Source: Salvelinus alpinus (Eukaryota > Chordata > Actinopteri > Salmoniformes > Salmonidae). From it: a stretch of 64,000 bases of DNA. The stretch is from positions 80,097,305 to 80,161,304 of the forward strand of contig NC_092087.1 in the NCBI RefSeq assembly GCF_045679555.1. Reading direction: 5' to 3'. Made by a program: the position numbers and the translations under genes. Below are positions 10,805 to 22,075 of the stretch, piece after piece. The notes under the pieces are model-generated. The model ran no database searches. It had not been told where the DNA came from and saw only the letters and a list, made by a program, of their open reading frames with translations. Every line of letters begins with the position of its first letter. The stretch's first letter is position 1.

Positions 10805-10812
10805 CAGACATC

Positions 10813-12699
10813 AGCATGATGACCACATCCTGTGACTAACAGGAACAGGTAATGCTAGGTAAATGAAAGGTTTTATGATAAATAGGTCTGGTTTGGTTTG
10901 CCAGCACAACCCTTTAACCTTGGCCCTGCCCTGAGCTTACAGTTTTCTCTGTTTCAGCACTTAGCTAGTCTAATGTTAGTACTTATGATCTTTACAAATA
11001 TGAAAGAAAAATGTGGCTTATTTTAGGGCTCGACTCAATGTTATGTATGCTGATGTTGAACATTACTGGACTGCAAAAGCAAAACCACTGCATTAAGTAA
11101 TGGATCAATCGTTATCTTTTCTTTAGAAAACTGTCTTCAAAACAATGAAGATAAAAAAGAATACCTCATGGTTGTTGACACAAGTCTTAAAAGTGTGTTC
11201 CATTGACAGTCATACTATATCAGCTTGAGGTCTATCAACCCTCAAGAGCATTGCATGTGGTTGATGTTTCCATGAGGAACTTTAGTTTCTCCTGTAAAAC
11301 CATTGACACGTTCCTGCTTGCCTTTATCTGCAACTTACTCCGACTATCTCTCTCTTCCACTTGTGTAAACCCCTAGAGTTGGAGATCTGTTTAGGAGTGC
11401 CATAGAAACCATACAAAAACAAATCAAGTAATTGTTTTTTAGCCCAACGATTTCCTCTGTAATAGCAGTTATTATAAGAGTGGTTTCATTGAGACATCCA
11501 ATGTCCTACCTGGGTGAGATATGTCCTGACATGAAAAATCATTAACTTCTTCATCTACAGGTGCAGCTCACACACACACTCACCTTACCTCTACAGAGGG
11601 ATAAGGCCTTGAGCCTGCATTTCTCCTGAGAAAATTACAACTTGAGCAACACTTTCAGACAGGCAATGGCTTATTTGCTCAACCCTGAACATAGCTACAT
11701 TAAACACACTGCATCGCCAATGTCCATGAAAACAGTCTGTTTGCAGTGCTTTAACAAGGTCTGAGTGCCGAGGAACACAAAAATAAAGGATTTCTTGAGC
11801 GTCAACACTTCAATAATACCAGAAGCATCACTCTCCACCAGTTCTTATTCTTATAAAGGCCTCTATAAAAAGGGTTGGGTGGCTTCGTGGAGACAGAAAT
11901 GTAAATCTGAAAATGAATTGTTAGCTTTTTACGAGACAACTTAGTCTTTTCCAGAGGGATACCACTAGAGCATTAAAAAGGGTTGACTTTTTGAGAGTTT
12001 TGGATATGAGGCCGATGTTGCGTAACCCTTGATATTTCTGTCTGTCGACCTAGTTTTCCTTTCCAGGTTTGGGGGCGGGTAATGGAGGAGGATTTGGGGC
12101 AAATTAAAGTACCCATTCGTTCTATAGCAGGACCCGGTTTCCCAAAAGCATCTGAAGGCTAAGTTCATCGTTAGAACCATCAAAATCGATGAAATTAGAC
12201 GTAAGATGCTTTTGAGAAACCTGCTCCAGCCCTCTTTGTATAATGATTACCCCTGAAAGACATGTTTCCTGAATAGGTGACTTAGTCCACTTGTCATGTG
12301 AATAACATTTACAGACTTTGTCTTTAACGAAGGCGACATGTCAGAACACCTGAGAGCCTACAGTTATCCAAGATGACACCACGCGTGCATGTATGTATGC
12401 AAGAAGACACAATCACATGTACAGTGTGTACAGTTTGCGGTTCCTTTGGATATTGATTTCAAGAGGCCAACACGTTGAAAAAACAAACACTCTCAAATCC
12501 ACAGCGGAATCAAAACATATACAGTATCTAAACCACATGCCACTTTCAAACAAAATAGGTACAACCCCATAGCATAGAAACAATTGTGGTGTTTCTATGC
12601 ATTGAGCAATGGCGGTAACCTCCTGACTTTGGGACAATATTAGCATCCAACAAGAGGGGAGAATGGAGCGTAATAATGGTCAGAACGCAGCGACTGCAA
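10813..12699. other. Intergenic, no gene recognised
   Basis: Nearly 1.9 kb without a recognisable exon, transposon end or RNA gene. It appears to be unique or very old sequence. Confidence 0.45.
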
Positions 12700-12821
12700 T
12701 GTCATCAAACACATGGAAACCATGGAAACCATGTGGTTGATATATTTGTTACCATTCCACTTATTCAGCTCGAGTCATTACCACGAGCCCGTTCTCCCCA
12801 ATTAAGGTGCCACCAATATAA
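12700..12821. mobile_element. hAT-type MITE fragment
   Basis: It contains the family core (accatgtggttgatatattt, then gttaccattccactt) and one end, aattaaggtgccaccaa, of the element seen complete at 3148-3314 and 16653-17139. Both ends are eroded. Confidence 0.8.
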
Positions 12822-13103
12822 AATCTCAACATGTCGACATCTTAACCCAAGCTAGGAAGAAGCTGACTAACAAGCTGTTGAATTGACTATACTTGTTTGT
12901 TGTTTACTTGGGGTTGACTTGGGGTTTTGAAATCTATGCCCTCCAGCTTGGACACATAAACACATGACACACTCTGGTTTTTTGGGTGTCCTGACAGGAC
13001 TGGGAGGACCAAGATCAGGCACGACATGTCCATGTTGCAGCCAGGCAACAGAGCAGACCCACAACTTGGATACATAAATACATACAGTCTCAGGGGGGGT
13101 GCT

Positions 13104-13190
13104 TCCCAAATGATGCCCTATTCCCTAAATAGAGCAGTACTTTTCACCAAAAGTAGTGCACTATATAGAGAATAGGATGCCATTTAGGAA
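13104..13190. mobile_element. Palindromic MITE (cccaaatgg family)
   Basis: A short foldback element with arms cccaaatgatgccctattcc and a near-complementary right arm ending ggatgccatttagga, with agtagtgcactatat in the centre. Related copies lie at 62255, 62551 and 63011. Confidence 0.8.
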
Positions 13191-13516
13191 ACAAACTGGG
13201 TGTCTGTCGTACCAGGACCAGACAAGACATGTCATGCCCTTCAGCCAGGCAGTGCTGCCTTCCAGGCCCCCCTCTGTGTACAGACGTGTTGACTCACTCT
13301 AGCCTAAGGGTCCTCAGCCTGAGCCCCACCACAGCTATGTACTGTCTGACCAGAACCCTGGAGCAAGGGTGTACACATACGAACATACACAAACAGAGAG
13401 ACGCAGGCGCGTAGTACACAAGCCCACACACACACACACATGCACCTGCACACAGCCCTGATCCACTCACCAGTTGCAGACAACAACACCAGTTGAAAAC
13501 AACTGCTCTCTCTCTC

Positions 13517-14302
13517 TCAATCTTTCTCTCAGTATGGCAACTGCAAGGCACCCGACCGCAAGGAACTCCAGAGGGTGGTGCGTACGGTCCAGTACATCAC
13601 TGGGGCCGAGCTCCCTGCCATCCAGGACCTCTATACCAGGCGGTGTCAGAGGAAGGCCAAAAAAAGTGTCAAAGACTCCAGCCACCCAAGCCATAGACTG
13701 TTCTCTCTGTTACCGGACGGCAAGCGTTACCAGTTCACCAAGTCTGAAACCATCAGGACCCTGAGCAACTTCTACCCCCAAGCCATAAGACTGCTAAACA
13801 AGGCTACTAAATAGCTAATCAAATGGTTACCCAGACCACCTGCATTGACCCTTTTTAACTAACTCTCTTGCACTGACTCTATGAACACATACTGGACTCA
13901 CACACTCACACATACTTACACTGACACCCCAACACACACACACCCACACAACATGCACACACATGTATTTTGACGCCACACACACACACTTTCACACTCA
14001 CCACATACGCTGCTGCTACTGTCTATTATCTATCATGTTGCCTAGTCACTTTACCCCTACGTATATGTACATAGCTACCTCAGTTACCTTGTACGCCTGC
14101 ACATCGACTAGGTACTGGTACTCCCTGTATATAGTCATGTTATTGGTACTCGTTATTCGTTATTCACTGTGCATTTATACCTCATGTCACTATAATTTTT
14201 TTTATATAACTGCATTGTTGGAAAAGGACCCGTTAGTAAGCATTTCACTGTTAGTCTACACCTGTTTACCAAGCATGTGACAAATAACATTTGATTTGAT
14301 TC
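13517..14302 (+). mobile_element. LINE, 5'-truncated: RT C-terminus plus 3' UTR
   Basis: An open segment ending at 13814 reads RVVRTVQYITGAELPAIQDL, then YTRRCQRKAKKSVKDSSHPS, then HRLFSLLPDGKRY, and ends FYPQAIRLLNKATK followed by a stop. This is the extreme C-terminus of a fish non-LTR reverse transcriptase. The 3' UTR carries a CA-rich patch (13890-13990) and the shared tail taagcatttcactgttagtc with aacatttgatttgattc. The 5' truncation is typical of LINE insertion. Confidence 0.9.
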
Positions 14303-14441
14303 AGTCATGATTGAAATGAGACCACCTGTCCTATAATCCTTTGATGCTCGGATCAGGTTTACAGTCACAAAGACACCAACGAAAGTTCAAAGCCTTTTTA
14401 CAAATCCACCAGGAGATAAGGCTAGACGGGGCGTGTACCTA

Positions 14442-16050
<1,609 letters not shown>

Positions 16051-16052
16051 TA

Positions 16053-16644
16053 TGTGGATCTATCCAGGACAATGAACATTGGTCCTCCAGCACTAGACTG
16101 AGGCTCCATGCCACACCACTACCAGCCAGGCAGCCTGACAGCAGGAACAGAGCTGTCTTCCTTCACTCCAAACCAATTGCCTGCTACCTCTTACACCTCC
16201 CACCACCACAGCCTACCACCCACAGCTCCACCCCGCTGTTCCTGACCCATCCGTCTTCCCCAGCCCCACATCCCTCACCTCACCCCTGCCTTTCCTAGCC
16301 CCATGCTCCAGCCCCATCTCCACACCCCACGTCCCTAGCCCAAACCCCTCAGTCCAAGTCTGCCCCACATCCATTGTCAGCCCCCCCCCCCCCTGTTGCT
16401 TCTCTATAAAATATCAATGCAATTTATTGGATGTTTGTATATGATGATCATTCACTGTGGCTAAACTGTGAATTGTTGATCCACACCAAATGAAAGTTAT
16501 TGGATATTTCTAGGCTTCTGAAGTTGTCCCAAGTTGTGTGGCCTAATATGTTTGTATAAGACTGCCATCTATGGGTCACATAGGGAAATACTGATTATTA
16601 TTTCATAACTGAAACAATAACAGCAAAGAGAGTCCCTGATAACA
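16053..16644. other. Intergenic, C-rich tract then AT-rich sequence
   Basis: 16110-16395 is strongly C-rich on the + strand, with many cccca/ccac runs and a poly-C near 16380. No coding signature was found. The remainder is unique-looking AT-rich sequence. Confidence 0.45.
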
Positions 16645-16652
16645 GCATACAG

Positions 16653-17139
16653 CAGTGGAGGCTGCTGAGGGGAGGATGGTTTATAATAATGGATGGAACG
16701 GAGTCAGTGGAATGGTATCAACCTCATGGAAACCATGTGTTTGATACCATTCCATTGACGTCATTCCAGGCATTATTATTGCAAGGACCGACGCCGGGGA
16801 TGAGAAGCAGGTACGGGGAGTTAAACATTTAATGAGGAACAGACAGGTAACAGGACAGGACCAGCGTCAGCACACGGGTAAACAAGAACATATGACAATC
16901 AATGCAGAAGCAAGGAACAGCGGCGAACCAGACAGATATAGGGAAGGTAATGACAGAGGTGATTGAGTCCAGGTGCGTCCAATAATCGCTGATGCGTGTG
17001 ACGGGGGAAGGCAGGTGTGAGTAATGTTGATGGCAGGAGTGCGCAATGCTGGGGAGCCTGGTGCCTTCGAGCTCCAGGAGGGAAGATTGGGAGCAGGCGT
17101 GACAATTATGAGTCGTCCTCCCCTCGGCAGCCTCCACTG
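16653..17139. mobile_element. hAT-type MITE interrupted by a solo LTR
   Basis: It starts cagtggaggctgctg and ends cagcctccactg, and is flanked by the octamer gcatacag (16645-16652 and 17140-17147). The element is split at 16779/17105 by a solo LTR. Without the insert it is about 157 bp, close to the 167-bp copy at 3148-3314. Confidence 0.93.
16780..17104 (-). mobile_element. Solo LTR nested in MITE
   Basis: A 325-bp segment begins tgcaagg and ends gtgaca (TG...CA boundaries). It is flanked by the 5-bp duplication attat (16775-16779 and 17105-17109), the signature of LTR-retrotransposon integration followed by LTR-LTR recombination. A polyadenylation-like attaaa on the minus strand near its left end suggests minus-strand orientation. 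No internal retroelement genes remain. Confidence 0.92.
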
Positions 17140-17154
17140 GCATACAGGTAGTTT

Positions 17155-17346
17155 AATGCCTCGCTACTTTTATAGCCTCGCTACTGTATATAGCCTGTCT
17201 TTTTACTGTTGTTTTATTTCTTTACTTACCTATTGTTCACCTAATACCTTTTTTGCACTATTGGTTAGAGCCTGTAAGTAAGCATTTCACTGTAACGTCT
17301 ACATTTGTTGTATTCAGCGCACCTGACAAATAAACTTTGATTTGAT
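17155..17346 (+). mobile_element. LINE 3' UTR fragment
   Basis: It carries the shared tail gtaagcatttcactgtaacg ending acaaataaactttgatttga. The upstream text (cctcgctactgtatatagcc) is a variant of the 3' UTR in the copy at 13517-14302. No coding sequence is retained. Confidence 0.85.
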
Positions 17347-17825
17347 TATACTGAAAGGTTGTGAGGTTGATCAGCCCACTGTTATTGTTCAAGATGAATG
17401 TTGGGAAAATACTAGTAGACAAGGCAGTGGCTTTGGATGAGAGTGGTATGAGGGAGTTGGAATTTGGCCCTTCTGTGGTGATGGGGGATGTTCCTCCGTG
17501 GTTACTACTGGCTCTTATTGTTGATCTAACCTTGGGGGGATTTTTTAAAAAGATTGGCCCGATGTCAGTGATATAGATTGGCCCGATGTCTACCAATTAC
17601 ATTACTTTTCTGCATTTTTACCGCATTTCACAGATGGCTTCAAGGACCCAGATAGTGGTCGCACAGGAGGAGGTGTTTACTTTCATGAATTTGATTTGCA
17701 GATACAGTATGTAGAAGACAAACAGATGAACTGTCTGTATACTCTGTTGGAATGTTGGCGATAGTAGCTGCCCTCCAGTGCAGTGGAGGATGTTCAACCT
17801 GTCACAATTGTGCTCAGATTTTTAC
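17347..17825. other. Intergenic, no gene recognised
   Basis: A 71-codon open frame (17361-17576) shows no known domain. The phrase gattggcccgatgtc occurs twice (near 17552 and 17577). No other structure was found. Confidence 0.45.
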
Positions 17826-18950
17826 AACTGCGACCTGGTCAAGATAAAGCATAGCAGTGCGACAAAAACAACAACACAGAGTTACACATAAACAAACGTA
17901 CAGTCAATAACACAACAGAGAAGAAAAATAGAAAGATCTATGTACAGTGTGTGCAAATGTAGAAGATTAGAGAGGTCGGCAATAAATAGGCCATAGAGGC
18001 AAAAATAATTACAATTTTGCATTAATACTGGAGTGATAGATGTGCAGATGATGATGTGCAAGTAGAGATACTGGGGTGCAAAAGAGCAAGAGGGTAAGTA
18101 ATAATATGGGGATGAGGTAGTCGGGTGTGCTATTTACAGATTGGCTGTGTGCAGGTATAATGATCGGTGAGCTGCTCTGACAGGTGATGCTTAAAGTTAG
18201 CGAGGGAGATATAAGACTGCAGCTTCAGAGATTTTTGCAATTCGTTCCAGTCATTGGCAGCAGAGAACTGGAAGGAAAGGCGGCCAAAAGAAATGTTGGC
18301 TTTGGGGATGACCAGTGAAATATACCTGCTGGAGCGTGTGCTATGGGTGGGTGTTGCTATGGTGACCAGTAAGCTGAGATAAGGCGGAGCTTTACCTAGC
18401 AAAGACTTATAGATGACCTGGAGCCAGTGTGTTTGTCGGCGGATATGTAGCGAGGGCCAGCCAACGAGAGCATAGAGGTCGCAGTGGTGGGTAGTATATG
18501 GGGCTTTGGTGACAAAACGGATGGCACTGTGATAGACTGCATCCACTTTGCTGAGTAGAGTGTTGGGGGCTATTTTGTAAATGACACCGCCGAAGTCAAG
18601 GATCGGTAGGATAGTCAGTTTTACGAGGGAATGTTTGGCGGCATGAGTGAAGGAGGCTTTGTTGCGAAATAGGAAGCCGATTCTAGATTTAATTTTGGAT
18701 TGGAGATGTTTAATGTGAGTCTGGAGGGAGAGTTTACAGTCTAACCAGACACCTAGGTATTTGTAGTTGTCCACATATTCTAGGTCAGAACCGTCCAGAG
18801 TAGTGATGCTAGTCGGGCGGGAGGGTGCGGGCAGAAATCGGTTGAAGAGCATGCACTTAGTTTTACTATCATTTAAAAGCAGTTGGAGACCACGGAAGGA
18901 GTGTTGTATGGCGTTGAAGCTCGTTTGGAGGTTTGTTAGCACAGTGTAGA
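17826..18950 (-). mobile_element. LINE, 5'-truncated: RT C-terminal part and 3' UTR
   Basis: The minus strand carries an uninterrupted 270-codon open frame (18942 to 18130). It has LLLNDSKTKCMLFNR, then YVDNYKYLGVWLDCKLSLQ, IGFLFRNKASFTHAAKHSLV, ILPILDFGGVIYKIAPNTLL, and FQFSAANDWNELQKSL near the end. This is the region downstream of the FADD-type catalytic box of a non-LTR reverse transcriptase through to its C-terminus; the polymerase catalytic motifs are absent. The 3' UTR extends to about 17826. The family differs from the LINE at 13517-14302. Confidence 0.88.
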
Positions 18951-18956
18951 TACTGT

Positions 18957-20256
18957 ATGTATTTACTCATTTATCTTCTGGCAAATCTAATAGGAGTGAT
19001 CTACTAAGTAGTTCTTGATACAGTTTTAAAACTTTTGAAAATGTATCAAAAATGAAAAACGTAAATATTTCATTTGCATAAGTATTCAGACCCATCGCTG
19101 CACAGCTATTTTCAGGTCTCTCCAGAGATGTTCGATCGGGTTTAAGTCCAGGCTCTGGTTGGGCCACTCAAGGACATTCAGAGACTTGTCCGAATGCCAC
19201 TTGTCTTGGCTGTGTTCTTAGAGCGCTCTGGAACAGGTTACTCTCTGTACTTTGCTCCGTTAATCTTTCCTTCCATCCTGACTAGTAACCCAGTCCCTGC
19301 CGCTGAAAAACATCCCCAGAGCATGATGCTGCCACCACCATGCTTCACCATAGGGATGGTGCCAGGTTTCCTCCAGACATGACGCTTGGCATTCAGGGCA
19401 AAGAATTTAACCTTGGTTTCATCAGGCCAGAGAATCTTGTTTCTCATGGTCTGAGAGTCTTTAGGCAAACTCCAAGCGGGCTGTCAAGGGCCTTTTACTG
19501 TTTAGTGGCTTCAGTCTGGCCACTCTACCATAAAGGCCTGATTGGTGGAGCGCTGCAGAGATGGTTGGAAGGTTCTCCTATTTCCACAGAGGAACTCTGG
19601 AGCTCTGTCAGTGACCATCAGGTTCTTGGTCACCTCCCTGACCAAGGCCCTTCTCCCCTGATTGCTCAGTTTGGCCGGATGGCCAGCTCTAGGAAGAGAC
19701 TTGGTGGTTCCAAACTTCTTCCATTGAAGTATGATGGAGGCCGATGTGTTATTGGGGACCTTCAATGCTGCAGAAATGTTTTGGTACCGTTCCTCAGATC
19801 CGTGCCTCGACACAATCCTGTCTCGGAGCTCTACGGACAATTCCTTCGACCTCATGGCTTGGTTTTTTCTCTGACATGCCCTGTCAACTGTGGGACCTTA
19901 TAAAGACAGGTGTGTGCCTTTCCAAATCATGTCCAATCAATTGAATTGACCACAGGTGGGCTCCAATCAACCTATAGAAACATCTGTAGGATGATCAATG
20001 GAAACAGGATGCACCTGAGCTCAATTTCGAGTCTCATAGCAAAGGATCTGAATACTTATGTAAATAAGGTATTTCTGTTTTTCTTTTTTTTATAAATTTG
20101 CAAACATTTCTAAAAACCTGATTTTGCTTTGTCATTATCGGGTATTGTGTGTAGATTGATGAGGACAAACATGTATTTAATCCAGTTTAGAATAAGGCTG
20201 TAACATAACCAAATGTGGAAAAAGTCAAGTGGACTGAATACTTTTCGAATGCATTG
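18957..20256 (-). mobile_element. Tc1-like transposon (family D), left end eroded
   Basis: The right terminus (tgaatacttttcgaatgcattg at 20235-20256) and the matching inner motif near 19075 (aagtattcagaccc) match the copy at 59346. On the minus strand the transposase reads in pieces: MRSKELSVELRDRIVSRHGS with the HTH (19855-19511), then [39 protein letters not shown] and [11 protein letters not shown] (19468-19238). Frameshifts separate the pieces. The left boundary against the LINE is unclear between 18957 and 19060. Confidence 0.87.
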
Positions 20257-20258
20257 TA

Positions 20259-21838
20259 CACTGCTCAAAAAAATAAAGGGAACACTTAAACAACACAATG
20301 TAACTCCAAGTCAATCACACTTCTGTGAAATCAAACTGTCCACTTAGGAAGCAACACTGATTGACAATAAATTTCACATGCTGTTGTGCAAATGGAATAG
20401 ACAAAAGGTGGAAATTATAGGCAATTAGCAAGACACCCCCAATAAAGGAGTGGTTCTGCAGGTGGTGACCACAGACCACTTCTCAGTTCCTATGCTTCCT
20501 AGCTGATGTTTTGGTCACTTTTGAATGCTGGCGGTGCTTTCACTCTAGTGGTAGCATGAGACGGAGTCTACAACCCACACAGGTGGCTCAGGTAGTGCAG
20601 CTCATCCAGGATGGCACATCAATGCGAGCTGTGGCAAGAAGGTTTGCTGTGTCTGTCAGCGTAGTGTCCAGAGCATGGAGGCGCTACCAGGAGACAGGCC
20701 AGTACATCAGGAGACGTGGAGGAGGCCGTAGGAGGGCAACAACCCAGCAGCAGGACCGCTACCTCCGCCTTTGTGCAAGGAGGAGCAGGTGGAGCACTGC
20801 CAGAGCCCTGCAAAATGACCTCCAGCAGGCCACAAATGTGCATGTGTTCTTTCAAACGGTCAGAACAGACTCCATGAGGGTGGTATGAGGGCCCGACATC
20901 CACAGGTGGGGGTTGTGCTTACAGCCCAACACCGTGCAGGACGTTTGGCATTTGCCAGAGAACACCAAGATTGGCAAATTTGCCACTGGCGCCCTGTGCT
21001 CTTCACAGATGAAAGCAGGTTCACACTGAGCACATGAGCACATGTGACAGACGTGACAGAGTCTGGAGACGCCGTGGAGAACGTTCTGCTGCCTGCAACA
21101 TCCTCCAGCATGACCGGTTTGGCGGTGGGTCAGTCATGGTGTGGGGTGGCATTTCTTTGGGGGGGCCGCACAGCCCTCCATGTGCTCGCCAGAGGTAGCC
21201 TGACTGCCATTAGGTACAGAGATGAGATCCTCAGACCCCTTGTGAGACCATATGCTGATGCGGTTGGCCCTGGGTTCCTCCTAATGCAAGACAATGCTAG
21301 ACTTCATGTGGCTGGAGTGTGTCAGCAGTTCCTGCAAGAGGAAGGCATTGATGCTATGGACTGGCCCGCCCGTTCCCCAGACCTGAATCCAATTGAGCAC
21401 ATCTGGGACATCATGTCTCGCTCCATCCACCAACGCCACGTTGCACCACAGACTGTCCAGGAGTTGGCGGATGCTTTAGTCCAGGTCTGGGAGGAGATGC
21501 CTCAGGAGACCATCCGCCACCTCATCAGGAGCATGCCCAGGCGTTGTAGGGAGGTCATACAGGCACGTGGAGGCCACACACACTACTGAGCCTCATTTAG
21601 ACTTGTTTTAAGGACATTACATCAAAGTTGGATCAGCCTGTAGTGTGGTTTTCCACTTTAATTTTGAGTGTGACTCCAAATCCAGACCTCCATGGGTTGA
21701 TAAATTTGATTTCCATTGATCATTTTTGTGTGATTTTGCTGTCAGCACATTCAACTATGTAAAGAAAAAAGTATTTAATAAGAATATTTCATTCATTCAG
21801 ATCTAGGATGTGTTATTTTAGTGTTCCCATTGTTATAT
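20259..21838 (+). mobile_element. Tc1-like transposon (family E), right end rearranged
   Basis: The left terminus cactgctcaaaaaaataaag abuts the family D element with only a shared TA (20257-20258) between them. The interior carries a two-piece transposase. At the right, the expected inverted terminus is missing: after gtgttcccatt the sequence changes to tatacactgctcaaaaaaat, a left terminus in direct orientation. The copy is therefore rearranged at its right end. Confidence 0.88.
20553..21589 (+). pseudogene. Tc1-like transposase, frameshifted (family E)
   Basis: The first segment (to 20888) reads [20 protein letters not shown] with the [23 protein letters not shown], ending at a TGA after a shift. 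The second (21044-21589, another frame) has SLTAIRYRDEILRPLV, the catalytic Asp in LLMQDNARLHVAG, and [20 protein letters not shown] with the third catalytic Glu. It ends VIQARGGHTHY and a stop. The first catalytic Asp (LFTDES) lies around 20999 in a third reading context. At least one frameshift, between 20880 and 21044, inactivates it. Confidence 0.9.
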
Positions 21839-21860
21839 ACACTGCTCAAAAAAATAATGT

Positions 21861-22075
21861 AGAGTTAATGTAAACCGTGACTGACCACACATTCCAGGAC
21901 AGTAGGTGGCGGCATGCACCTTAAACCTTTATTTGCGGGCCGCTATTAAACCATGGAAGAAGTATACGTCATTTGACCGCGCCACCTCCACAAGCAGGCA
22001 CATTTCAATGACAACCTGCATATGTAACATATATTAATTACAGAATAATAGAGCCAAATAACTATTCACTTAACA
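21861..22075 (+). promoter_or_regulatory. coq7: Probable coq7 promoter and 5' UTR region
   Basis: The 215 bases between the Tc1 remnant and the coq7 start contain gtaggtggcggcatgcacc and ccatggaagaagtatacgtc, text like a short element often seen near fish gene starts. No TATA box is obvious, as expected for a housekeeping gene. The transcription start cannot be fixed from sequence. Confidence 0.4.

Noticed and set aside
17361-17576. 71-codon frame with a hydrophobic C-terminus
   Set aside because: No family match by eye and no splice support; flanked by LINE fragments.
18130-18942. Host gene from a long uninterrupted 270-codon frame
   Set aside because: The sequence is the C-terminal part of a non-LTR reverse transcriptase with the family 3' UTR adjoining; it has no host-gene structure.
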